From: an uncultured Steroidobacter sp.
GTDB lineage: Bacteria > Pseudomonadota > Gammaproteobacteria > Steroidobacterales > Steroidobacteraceae
Direction: 5' to 3'
Assembly (NCBI RefSeq): GCF_937958065.1
Contig: NZ_CALFXI010000033.1
Span: forward strand, 151,064-215,063
DNA: 64,000 nucleotides
Part shown: in pieces, positions 36,853 to 44,870 of the stretch
Layout of the letters: every line of letters begins with the position of its first letter
Numbering within the stretch: position 1 is the stretch's first letter
Position numbers and translations under genes: made by a program
Notes under the pieces: generated by a model
The model's input: the letters and a program-made list of their open reading frames with translations, nothing else
What the model was told of the DNA's origin: nothing
Databases searched by the model: none

Positions 36853-38283
36853 TCAATGCATCAGATGCCGGGCCAGGGAGCGCAGCACCGGCTCTTCAGG
36901 CAGCTGCCGCTGCAACTCGGGGGAGATGGCGTCGCTACCCAGATGAGCGCCGCACAGGGCGCCACACAGCGCGGCCGCCGATGGCGCCGCTCGCGACGAA
37001 GTGAGCACGCGAATCAACGCATCATGCAACGTCCTGGCAGCGGCAAAGGCGTCCAATGCCACGCACGTAACAGAAAGAGCATCGCTGGCGTCGGCACAAG
37101 ACCTGGCGCCGCGCCCTTCGAGCAACTGTTTGACCGGCGCCTTGAGCTGGCGCTGTCGAACCAGCTGCATCGCCGGCCCGCCGAAGCTCAGCAATGTTTG
37201 TTTGTCGATACCGGCGAACGCATCGACGAACAGCGCCGCCCAGACACGGCACAGATCGAGCACGATCGGCGACTGCTGCGTGGTACGCGATGCCTCGACC
37301 GCGGCTTCGATCGCTGCCCGAGCATCGCCGCGAAGAAACATTGCAACCACCAGCGTGCGCGGCAGCGAGTGCGGATCCAGATTGGCCGGATCGTGGGTGC
37401 CCGCCAGCTTGTTTCTCGACCATTGCCAACGAGCCAGCGCGCGGCGCACTTCCTGCGGCACGCCGATATTGCCGACACTCTGGCTCCAGGCGAGATAGCG
37501 CTGCATCTGGTCGTCCGAATCATTGATGCCGCAGGCCAGGAGACTCTCGGCCAACGCGCGAGTCATCGCTGTGCTCGCGCCGGTGGTGAGCGCGCCGGTC
37601 TCACGCAGGCCGCCGCCGGCCATCAAAGTCGCGGCGTCGAAATTGCTGTTCGCAACCCTGCTGCCCAGCGCGTCGCCAATCGCCAGTCCGACGATGCTGG
37701 CTTCGTAACGTGCCTGCACATCGACCGCGCTGCCCGGCACCGCCAGCTCGCGCCACTGGCGCACGAATTCGATTTGCTCGTCGGTCTCGGGAATGGTCGG
37801 CCAGCGGCGCGAGCGGCCGCTCTGCTGCCACAGATCCTGCAGCCGATCGAGCGCGTCTTCGCTGCTCAAGCCGCTGCGGACCAGATGACAACCCACCGTG
37901 GTGCCGGTGCGACCGATGCCGGCCCGACAATGCACATAAACACAACGGCCGGCAGCCAGCTCCTGGTCCAGGAAATCCAGGATCCGCACCATGTCGGCGG
38001 ACGACTCGGGCAAGCCGTGATCGAGCACCGGCAGGCGTCGATAACGAATGTGCTGCTCGCTCAGCTCGGCCAGCAGCGGATCGTAGGCGGGCATCTCGCC
38101 CTCCTCGGTCAGATCGAGGAAGCTGTTGACGCCCGCGTGCAGCAGCTTCTGCACCCGTTCGGTCGCCTCGGCGCGCGACATCGAGCCCGGATACTCACCG
38201 GCGAGCAGCTGCCCTGGGCGCACCCAATAGCTGTTCGGAATCGGCACCGGGGAGGCGCCGACGGTGAAAGGATCGGTACTCAT
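36853..38283 (-). CDS. Dual-specificity phosphatase fused to degenerate ADP-ribosylglycohydrolase
   Basis: The 476-residue protein has two parts. Residues 1-180 form a protein tyrosine/dual-specificity phosphatase with the complete P-loop HCRAGIGRT (Cys119, Arg125) and a possible general acid in LPVLDHG (Asp88). Residues 195-460 keep the ADP-ribosylglycohydrolase shape (GLAIGDALG at 199-207, ALAESLLACG, ALCGALCGAHLG). The metal-binding segments are lost: the usual DD pair is ALTTGASTAM, and the usual DTDT is SSRAAPSAAA. The phosphatase looks active and the ARH half looks like a binding domain. First gene of the operon. Confidence 0.82.
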   Translation of the reverse strand: MSTDPFTVGASPVPIPNSYWVRPGQLLAGEYPGSMSRAEATERVQKLLHAGVNSFLDLTEEGEMPAYDPLLAELSEQHIRYRRLPVLDHGLPESSADMVRILDFLDQELAAGRCVYVHCRAGIGRTGTTVGCHLVRSGLSSEDALDRLQDLWQQSGRSRRWPTIPETDEQIEFVRQWRELAVPGSAVDVQARYEASIVGLAIGDALGSRVANSNFDAATLMAGGGLRETGALTTGASTAMTRALAESLLACGINDSDDQMQRYLAWSQSVGNIGVPQEVRRALARWQWSRNKLAGTHDPANLDPHSLPRTLVVAMFLRGDARAAIEAAVEASRTTQQSPIVLDLCRVWAALFVDAFAGIDKQTLLSFGGPAMQLVRQRQLKAPVKQLLEGRGARSCADASDALSVTCVALDAFAAARTLHDALIRVLTSSRAAPSAAALCGALCGAHLGSDAISPELQRQLPEEPVLRSLARHLMH

Positions 38284-38486
38284 GGCGGCAATGATAAGGG
38301 ATGCAGTCGGCATAAACCCGCACGCCGGGCAGCGCGTTCCGCCAGTACGCAGGGCTGTTGCCGCCCGCCGCCAGGGCCTTGACTTGGCCCCGGCCGCCGC
38401 CAATTCTGCGAGGCTGGCGAGCGCATCCTGCGCTCCCCGCACCTATCGGGCATCCCGCCCAACACCCGCGCCCCGAGGACTCCGCC

Positions 38487-38960
38487 ATGCAAAAGCCCAA
38501 CGTACAGGCCACCACCTCCGCCAGCGGCTACGACCTGCGCCCGCTGAGCCAGGCCGAGCGCGAACGGCTCGCGGCCTCACTGACCCCGGAAGAGCGCCAC
38601 ATCATTCTGGATCACGGCACCGAACGGCCGTTCTGCGGCACCTTGCTGAACAACAAGCAGTCCGGGCTGTATGCCTGCCGGCTGTGCGGGCTGCCGCTGT
38701 TCCAGGCGAACGCCAAGTTCGAATCCGGGACCGGCTGGCCGAGCTTCTATCAGCCGTTCGATCCGGAGCACATCACCGAGCTGCGCGATACCAGCCACGG
38801 CATGATCCGCACCGAGATCCGCTGCCGCCGCTGCGACGGCCACCTCGGGCACGTGTTCCCGGACGGCCCGCCGCCGACTCATCAGCGCTATTGCCTGAAC
38901 TCCGCCTCGATGCAGTTCTATCCGGAAGGTCAGCAGCCGGAGCAGCACACGGCCGCGTGA
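38487..38960 (+). CDS. msrB: Peptide methionine-R-sulfoxide reductase
   Basis: It reduces the R form of methionine sulfoxide in proteins. The 157-residue protein has the Zn-binding pairs CRLC and CRRC, KFESGTGWPSFYQP, HGMIRTEIRC and the catalytic cysteine in HQRYCLNSASM. It is a stand-alone MsrB with no MsrA fusion or signal peptide. The longer open frame from 38358 has a non-homologous N-terminus, so ATG 38487 is used. Confidence 0.95.
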   Translation: MQKPNVQATTSASGYDLRPLSQAERERLAASLTPEERHIILDHGTERPFCGTLLNNKQSGLYACRLCGLPLFQANAKFESGTGWPSFYQPFDPEHITELRDTSHGMIRTEIRCRRCDGHLGHVFPDGPPPTHQRYCLNSASMQFYPEGQQPEQHTAA

Positions 38961-38980
38961 GGCTTGCTCGTGTCCCGAGC

Positions 38981-39007
38981 CGAGGGCGAGATCAGGTCTC
39001 GCCCTCG
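38981..39007. terminator. Hairpin between msrB and yqhA
   Basis: CGAGGGCGAGA and TCTCGCCCTCG form a perfect 11-bp stem with a 5-nt loop. The right half lies inside the last codons of yqhA on the opposite strand. No T-run is present. It may act as a barrier between the convergent genes. Confidence 0.4.
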
Positions 39008-39519
39008 TGCGCGTGCGTGCCATGGGATTTGGCGGTGATGCGATCGAGCACGCCCATCATCACGGCCGACACCACGAACGTCAGATGGATGATGACGTAC
39101 CACATCAGCGTGTTGCCTCTCTCGGCCAGCGTCGGCGTCTCCATGAAGGCACGCAACAGATGAATCGATGAGATGGCGACGATGGACGATGCCACTTTCA
39201 GCTTGAGGGAATTGGCATCGAGCTTGCCGAGCCAGCTCAACTTCTCGGTGCCCTGCTCCACGTCCAGCGCCGACACGAAATTCTCGTAGCCCGAGAACAT
39301 CACCATGACGATCAGGCTGCCGACCAGCACCATGTCGACCAGCGCCAGCAGCCCGAGGACCAGGTCGGTCTCGGGCATGTGCACGACGTGCGCCACCATG
39401 TGATAGAGCTCGATGAAGAACTTGATGCCCAGCGCCACCAGTGCCAGCGACATGCCCAGATAGACGGGCGCCAGAATCCAGCGGCTGGCAAACAACAACT
39501 TCTCGATCGTCTTTTCCAT
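38992..39519 (-). CDS. yqhA: YqhA/UPF0114 family membrane protein
   Basis: The 175-residue inner-membrane protein begins MEKTIEKLLFASRWILAPVY. Three or four membrane helices are visible (about 10-32, 52-75, 108-122, 135-155). The family motif SGYENFVS and KLDANSLKLKVASSIVAISS identify the UPF0114/TIGR00645 group. Its molecular function is unknown. The open frame upstream is not conserved, so the start at 39519 is chosen. Confidence 0.9.
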   Translation of the reverse strand: MEKTIEKLLFASRWILAPVYLGMSLALVALGIKFFIELYHMVAHVVHMPETDLVLGLLALVDMVLVGSLIVMVMFSGYENFVSALDVEQGTEKLSWLGKLDANSLKLKVASSIVAISSIHLLRAFMETPTLAERGNTLMWYVIIHLTFVVSAVMMGVLDRITAKSHGTHAHEGET

Positions 39520-39638
39520 TGCTCCATTCCGGGGCTCGATAACCGGCCGGGATTCTACCGCATGGTCCGCTGAACGTATTGGCCGTCCGGGCCGCTCAGG
39601 CGTAGAGTCGGGCAGCCCCTTCTTAGGATCGCAGGCAG

Positions 39639-40931
39639 ATGGGTGCAGAAACTGAGCAGGGAGAAGGCAGCGGCCGCCCGGCTTCGTTCGAAGCCGAACG
39701 CATGCAATTGGCCAGGCTGCACGCCAGCCCGGCGTCGCGGCTTCGCGACTTGTGGCTGCAGCTGGCGGCCATCGCGGCTCGCGCCTTGAACGTCGAGCGC
39801 GTCGGCGCGTGGATTCTGGCCGACGAGAATCGCGCGCTGCGCTGTCGGTATCTGCTGCAATTCTCCAGTCAGCAGGTTTTTCAGGGCGCGGTGCTGCGCG
39901 CGCAGGATTTCCCCGCTTACTTCCATGCCCTCGAGCAGCAGCGCACCATCGCAGCCGACGATGCCCGAGGCGCAATCACGACGAGTGAGCTGCGCGAGTC
40001 GTATCTCGAGCCGCTCGGTATCACGTCGCTGCTGGATGCCCCCATTTACGTAGGCGGAAGAGTGGTGGGCGTCGTTTGTCATGAACATATCGGCGCGCCG
40101 CGCACCTGGAGTGAAGGAGAAAGCGATTTCGCCGCGGCAGTCGCGGACACGATTGCACGCGTCTACGAAGAATATGAGCACCGCCGTGCCGAGACGGCAT
40201 TGGAAAGTTATCAGCAGCACTTGATGGAACTGCATCGCATGGAGGCGCTCGGGCGCATGGCCGCCGGCGTCGCGCATGACTTCCGCGGCATCGTGAGCAT
40301 CGCGCTCGGCTTCACTGAATTGATCCGTCGCGTTCCCAATCTCGCGCCTCAGGCGGACCACTATGCACAGCGCGTGATCGAAGCGCTACAGCGCGGCCAG
40401 AGTCTCACACAGGAGATCATGAACTTCGGCAAGGACGACCCGGTGTCACCGCGCGTCCTGGACGTGGGCGCGACGTTGTCCAGATGTTCGCAGATGTTTC
40501 GCGTATTGCTGGGTGCGGGCATCCGGCTGCGCGTGCACAGCTCGGGGCCGGTGAGCCGCGTGTTCATGGACCCCGCGCAATTCGAGCGGATGATGTTGAA
40601 TCTGGTGATCAACGCACGCGACGCCATGCCGTCGGGCGGCGCTCTCGATATCGAGTACCAGGACGCCGCGATCGGCGATGAAGATGACGAACAGGCGACC
40701 TACGTCGCGATCTACGTTCGTGATACCGGCGCCGGCATGGACGAGACGACCCGGCTGAATGCCTTCAAACCGTTCTTCACGACCAAGGGCGATCGAGGCA
40801 CCGGGCTCGGCCTGGTGATCGTCGATCAGATCGTGGCGCGCGCGGGTGGCAGAGTGAAGATCGAGAGCGAGGTCGGGCACGGGACCACGGTGCAGATTTA
40901 TCTGCCGCGCATTGCGGCCGCCGCGCCGTAG
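39639..40931 (+). CDS. Orphan GAF-domain sensor histidine kinase
   Basis: This soluble 430-residue kinase has a GAF domain (about 25-185: RVGAWILADENRALRC, LGITSLLDAPIYVGGRVVGV) and a short coiled linker. The phosphoacceptor box is MAAGVAHDFRGIVSIALGF, and the HATPase has N box MMLNLVINARDAMP, G1 DTGAGM and G2 GDRGTGLGL. The usual Asn after HDF is Arg here. No response regulator or receiver is adjacent, so its partner is elsewhere. GAF suggests a cytosolic signal or cyclic nucleotide. Confidence 0.92.
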   Translation: MGAETEQGEGSGRPASFEAERMQLARLHASPASRLRDLWLQLAAIAARALNVERVGAWILADENRALRCRYLLQFSSQQVFQGAVLRAQDFPAYFHALEQQRTIAADDARGAITTSELRESYLEPLGITSLLDAPIYVGGRVVGVVCHEHIGAPRTWSEGESDFAAAVADTIARVYEEYEHRRAETALESYQQHLMELHRMEALGRMAAGVAHDFRGIVSIALGFTELIRRVPNLAPQADHYAQRVIEALQRGQSLTQEIMNFGKDDPVSPRVLDVGATLSRCSQMFRVLLGAGIRLRVHSSGPVSRVFMDPAQFERMMLNLVINARDAMPSGGALDIEYQDAAIGDEDDEQATYVAIYVRDTGAGMDETTRLNAFKPFFTTKGDRGTGLGLVIVDQIVARAGGRVKIESEVGHGTTVQIYLPRIAAAAP

Positions 40932-40945
40932 ATCGCGGTCCGTGC

Positions 40946-41869
40946 TTACTTCTTCGTTTCTCTGGCGGCGTCTGTCTCAGCCACCTCGTAATCCGGATAG
41001 GCGGTGAGGAAGCGGCGCCATTCGCGATCGGCTTCGTCTTGTTTGTTGTCCGCTCTGAGCTGCCGGATCTCTTGCAGCCATGCTTCCGGATCCGTGTACT
41101 TGCGCTGGATCGTCGCGGTGTTTCCTGGAACCGCGCTGATGGGGCGCGAGAAACTCAAGACCGCTTTGGAATCGGGCGCCTCGACAGTGTCACGCACATC
41201 AGCAGCTTCATTCTCGTCGACCCGTGCAGCTTGCGGAGCGGCCGACAGCTGTTGTTCACGCGCAGCGGCTTCCAGCGCCGCCTTCTGTCGTTCCGCCCTG
41301 GCCATCAGCGCATCGTTATCTCTTTGCTCGGCTGCTTTGCGGGCCTGCTCTCGCGGCACAGGCCCAGCCGCGTCCTTGGCGACCGGCTGCCTGGCAACTT
41401 CCCTTTTCTCCGGCGCGAAAGCTGGCGCCACAGGCGCTGCCGCTGAACGATCTTGGGCAGTCGCTTGCGGCTGCTCGACAGGTGCGTGAGCCGCTGCCGC
41501 CGGCGGGGGAGCCGCGACCTGCGGCGCCGGCGGAACGTCAGTTGACTCCTCGACCACCCTCGTCTCGATCGAGTTCTGCGCCACTGGCGCGGTCACCATC
41601 ACTTCGTCCTTCAAGCCCGTCTCGATCACGATCGAAACGACGAGCACCGCCGAAGCCGCCACCGCCAGCGGCGCCGTCCAACGCATCCAGGCCGGACGCG
41701 ACGGACGTTTCACCGCATCCCCGGCCTGGCGCAGCACCAGACGATCGAGCGATGCAGGCACCTCCGCCCCGGGCAGCTGACGATAATGACGCGACACGCT
41801 GGAATCCCCCTTCAGGTATTCATCCAGCTGTTGCTCGTCTGGCAACGGCTTGTCGGTGGGTTCAGTCAT
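40946..41869 (-). CDS. Probable transmembrane anti-sigma factor
   Basis: The 307-residue protein has an N-terminal segment (about 1-60) likely to bind the sigma factor, one membrane helix at about 64-87 (APLAVAASAVLVVSIVIETG), a long Ala/Pro/Gln-rich periplasmic linker and a C-terminal helical region ending WRRFLTAYPDYEVAETDAAR. No zinc HxxxCxxC motif is seen. The start overlaps the ECF sigma gene stop as ATGA, the typical arrangement for a cognate pair. Confidence 0.75.
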   Translation of the reverse strand: MTEPTDKPLPDEQQLDEYLKGDSSVSRHYRQLPGAEVPASLDRLVLRQAGDAVKRPSRPAWMRWTAPLAVAASAVLVVSIVIETGLKDEVMVTAPVAQNSIETRVVEESTDVPPAPQVAAPPPAAAAHAPVEQPQATAQDRSAAAPVAPAFAPEKREVARQPVAKDAAGPVPREQARKAAEQRDNDALMARAERQKAALEAAAREQQLSAAPQAARVDENEAADVRDTVEAPDSKAVLSFSRPISAVPGNTATIQRKYTDPEAWLQEIRQLRADNKQDEADREWRRFLTAYPDYEVAETDAARETKK

Positions 41870-42561
41870 GACACGCTCGACTGCAGAGACGGAGATTGAT
41901 GCTGGCGCAGCGCCCCGCGCAGCTTGCTCAAGGCATAACGCAAGCGGCTCTTCGCCGTTTCCATGGCCACCCCGGTGATGCGGCCGATGTCTTCCAGGCC
42001 CAATCCCGTTTCTTCGTACAGCAAAAATACATCGCGCTGTTCCGCCGGCAATTCATCCAACGCGCGTTTGAAATCCGCGCGCAGCTGCGCCTCGGACACC
42101 GCCGCATCGGGCCTTTCATGACCCGGCCCGGAGAGCTCGTCTGCCAGCGCGTCGAGATCTTGTGCGCCTTTTTCCTGTGGCCGCGCGGCGCGTCGGAAAT
42201 GATCCATCGCGCAGTTGTGCGCGATATGAAACAGGAACGTCGTGAACCTGGCCCGCGCCTCGTAACGCTCGCGGCTGGCGATCACCTTGCTCCACACCTC
42301 CTGAAACAAATCATTGGCGACGTCCGGACTGCGACACAGGCGCTGCAGATAACGATACAACGCGCCCTTGTGCCGCTCGTAAAGCATCTCGAACGCGCGC
42401 ACATCGCCCTTGCGATAGCGAAGCATGAGCGTCGCGTCGTCCGGTGCCGAGCCGATGCTCGACACCGTCGCGCCGGCCGGCGCAGGCGCGCCGATCGCTT
42501 CGCCGACTTCGCCCGCCGCAGCCGACATGGACTGCGCACCTGGAGTGGAGGGAAGATCCAT
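41866..42561 (-). CDS. ECF-type RNA polymerase sigma factor
   Basis: The 231-residue sigma-70-family protein has region 2 (FEMLYERHKGALYRYLQRLC, ARFTTFLFHIAHNCAMDHFR) and region 4 (LPAEQRDVFLLYEETGLGLE, IGRITGVAMETAKSRLRYAL). It starts about 25 residues before the usual beginning, with an Ala/Gly-rich extension. It is coupled to the anti-sigma gene and 23 bp after the VWA gene. The regulon cannot be predicted. Confidence 0.93.
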   Translation of the reverse strand: MDLPSTPGAQSMSAAAGEVGEAIGAPAPAGATVSSIGSAPDDATLMLRYRKGDVRAFEMLYERHKGALYRYLQRLCRSPDVANDLFQEVWSKVIASRERYEARARFTTFLFHIAHNCAMDHFRRAARPQEKGAQDLDALADELSGPGHERPDAAVSEAQLRADFKRALDELPAEQRDVFLLYEETGLGLEDIGRITGVAMETAKSRLRYALSKLRGALRQHQSPSLQSSVS

Positions 42562-42584
42562 GCAGCTAGAATATCAGCAATGCC

Positions 42585-44360
42585 TCATTCTGAGATCTGG
42601 CTGACCTTACCTGCCTGCGGCGAGGGCGTCAGGCTCCTGGCCAGCGTCACCAGCGAGACGAATTCCCTCCGATAGCCGTCCCGATCCGCACCCAGCGCAC
42701 CGCTCGCCAGCCTGGTGACATCGTCATAGCCGAACTCGCCCATATATTTGCCACCGCGCAGCAGCTGACCGAATGCCGCGACGCTCGCGGCGAAGCGAAA
42801 GTCGACGGACAACCTGTCCGGCGCGACGACGGCGTCCTTGCGGATCGGATATTCCAGCAACTGGCTGGCCTCTGACCCGGGCTTCTTGTAACGCAGCCGG
42901 ACGTTCGCAAGCTCGCTTTTGCCTGCAGCCGCCTCCGGCCTGGCACCGTACCGCAGCGAATCGATCCGCCCCTTCGCGCCCACCGGCACAACCTCGTACA
43001 GCGCCGTGACGCGGTGACCCGCACCGATCTCGCCCGCGTCGACTTTGTCGTTGTTGAAATCCTCGCGCGCCAGCATGCGGTTTTCGTAACCGATCAGACG
43101 ATATTCGAGCACTTCGGACGGATTGAACTCGACCTGGATCTTCACGTCCTTGGCGATCGTATACAGCGTCGAGCTGAGCTGGGAGACCAGCACCTTGCGC
43201 GCCTCGGACAGAGTATCGATGTATGCATAGTTGCCATTGCCCGCATCGGCGAGGCGCTCCATGAGCTGCTCGTTGTAGTTCCCCGTACCGAAACCCAGCG
43301 TCGTGAGCTCGACGCCCGTGGCACGCTCGCGCTCGACGATATCCACCAGCGCTTCGAAATTCACCGTACCGACGTTGAAGTCGCCGTCGGTCGCGAGCAC
43401 GACGCGATTGATGCCGCCTTTGACGAATGTGTCGTGTGCCAGCCGGTAGGCAAGCTGGATCCCCGAGGCTCCATTGGTCGAGCCACCGGCAGACAGGCGC
43501 GCCAGCGCTTCCTGAATCTGATGTTTCGCATTGCCGGCAGTGGGCTCGAGCACGACACCCGAGCTGCCGGCGTACACCACCATCGAGACGCGATCGCGCG
43601 CCGTCAGCTGATCGGTCAGCATGCGGAATGCATTTTTCAACAGCGGCAGCTTGTCGGGCGAGTCCATCGAGCCCGACACATCGATCAGAAACACCAGGTT
43701 CGCGGGCGGCCGCTCCTTCGCCTCGATTTCAAATCCTTTGATGCCGATACGCATCAGCAGCGCTTGTGAGCTCCAGGGCGCGGCGGCCAGTTCGGTCGAC
43801 ACCCGGAACGGCGTATCGCGATTGCCTGCAGGCGCGTAGTCGTAATCGAAATAGTTGATCAGCTCCTCGACGCGAACCGCATCCTGCGGCGGCAAGCGTC
43901 CCTCGTTGAGGAAACGACGCACGTTCGCGTACGCGCCCGTATCGACATCGATGGAAAAGGTCGAGACCGGCTGCTCGGCGGCAACTTGAATGCCGTTGTC
44001 CTGCTGGTGCTGGTAACGCTCGGTATCGGCGGGCGCCATCATCTGCGCTGGCGGGGCGAATGGCATCGACACCGATTTCATTGCCAGGTTGGCTCGGCCA
44101 GCCTGATCGGCTGCAGGGGCTCGCTGGTACATTTCTGGAGCTGCGGCGGCCATGGGCAGCTGCTGTGGCTCCGCATGGACGGCCGCGTCAGCGCTCGTCG
44201 CGGATGCCGCATCCTGCTCGACCATACGAGTCTCGATCGGCACCGGCGTCGCGTTACCCACCTGCTGCGCCAGGATATTCTGGTCCTCGCGCTTGGCGGC
44301 GCAGGCGGCCAGAACGGCCGCGGCAATCAACAAGGATCCCCGACTGACGACCCGATTCAT
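42585..44360 (-). CDS. von Willebrand factor A domain lipoprotein (YfbK-like)
   Basis: The 591-residue protein has a lipoprotein signal (LIAAAVLAAC). An Ala/Met/Gln-rich linker and a YfbK-type N-terminal segment (RVEELINYFDYDY) lead to a VWA domain with intact metal site DVSGSMDSPDKL and VVLATDGDFNVG. A C-terminal beta-rich DUF3520-like region follows. It should display the VWA domain on the periplasmic side for protein-protein contact. It is the first gene of an operon with an ECF sigma and anti-sigma, so it may sense or report envelope state. Confidence 0.9.
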   Translation of the reverse strand: MNRVVSRGSLLIAAAVLAACAAKREDQNILAQQVGNATPVPIETRMVEQDAASATSADAAVHAEPQQLPMAAAAPEMYQRAPAADQAGRANLAMKSVSMPFAPPAQMMAPADTERYQHQQDNGIQVAAEQPVSTFSIDVDTGAYANVRRFLNEGRLPPQDAVRVEELINYFDYDYAPAGNRDTPFRVSTELAAAPWSSQALLMRIGIKGFEIEAKERPPANLVFLIDVSGSMDSPDKLPLLKNAFRMLTDQLTARDRVSMVVYAGSSGVVLEPTAGNAKHQIQEALARLSAGGSTNGASGIQLAYRLAHDTFVKGGINRVVLATDGDFNVGTVNFEALVDIVERERATGVELTTLGFGTGNYNEQLMERLADAGNGNYAYIDTLSEARKVLVSQLSSTLYTIAKDVKIQVEFNPSEVLEYRLIGYENRMLAREDFNNDKVDAGEIGAGHRVTALYEVVPVGAKGRIDSLRYGARPEAAAGKSELANVRLRYKKPGSEASQLLEYPIRKDAVVAPDRLSVDFRFAASVAAFGQLLRGGKYMGEFGYDDVTRLASGALGADRDGYRREFVSLVTLARSLTPSPQAGKVSQISE

Positions 44361-44446
44361 GACAGGCTCCCCACTCCGACGCGGCTTGCGTCACGGGGAT
44401 ATGAACGATGGCGCGGGCCGGATCGGGTTACGGCCGCGAAAATTTT

Positions 44447-44860
44447 TTATCCCGGCCCCCAGAGCAGCTCGTCCAGCATCTTTTCGCGGGGCGGCCAGCC
44501 GTACCGGTCCAGATCCACGCGCCCGCCGACGAAATCGACACCCTCGTTTTCCAGGTGCTTGCGCTGGCGGGCATAGCTGTCGCTGCCGACCGGAAAGGAG
44601 ATGCGGCCGCTCGCGTTGATGACCCGAAACCAGGGCAAGCCACGCGACCCTGGCGTTTGTCGCAGCACCGTGCCCACCAGCCTCGCCCGCCTGGGCAGCC
44701 CCGCGACATCCGCGACGTTGCCGTAGGTACAGACCTTTCCTTTGGGGATTTTCTTGACGGCCGCAATGATCCGATCGGCATCGCTCTGCGCCGCCGTGGT
44801 CTGCCTGGAAGTCTTGCGCGTAGCTTGCTTGCGAGCTTTTGGTTTGTTGCGCGAAGCCAC
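44447..44860 (-). CDS. Alkyltransferase-like protein (ATL/YbaZ family)
   Basis: The 137-residue protein has the DNA-binding half of O6-alkylguanine-DNA alkyltransferase (KGKVCTYGNVADVAGLPRRA, VLRQTPGSRGLPWFRVINAS). Trp replaces the acceptor Cys of PCHR, the mark of ATL proteins that flag alkylated bases for nucleotide excision repair rather than repairing them directly. An unusual N-terminal tail of about 28 residues is rich in Lys, Arg and Thr. Its stop is followed by the VWA gene. Confidence 0.9.
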   Translation of the reverse strand: MASRNKPKARKQATRKTSRQTTAAQSDADRIIAAVKKIPKGKVCTYGNVADVAGLPRRARLVGTVLRQTPGSRGLPWFRVINASGRISFPVGSDSYARQRKHLENEGVDFVGGRVDLDRYGWPPREKMLDELLWGPG

Positions 44861-44870
44861 GGATCACACC

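Noticed and set aside
36604..38382. 592-residue plus-strand frame opposite the phosphatase-ARH gene
   Set aside because: No motif. The minus-strand gene has an intact HCx5R motif and operon coupling.
38487..38960. Selenoprotein form of MsrB
   Set aside because: The catalytic position is Cys (RYCLNSASM) with no in-frame TGA.
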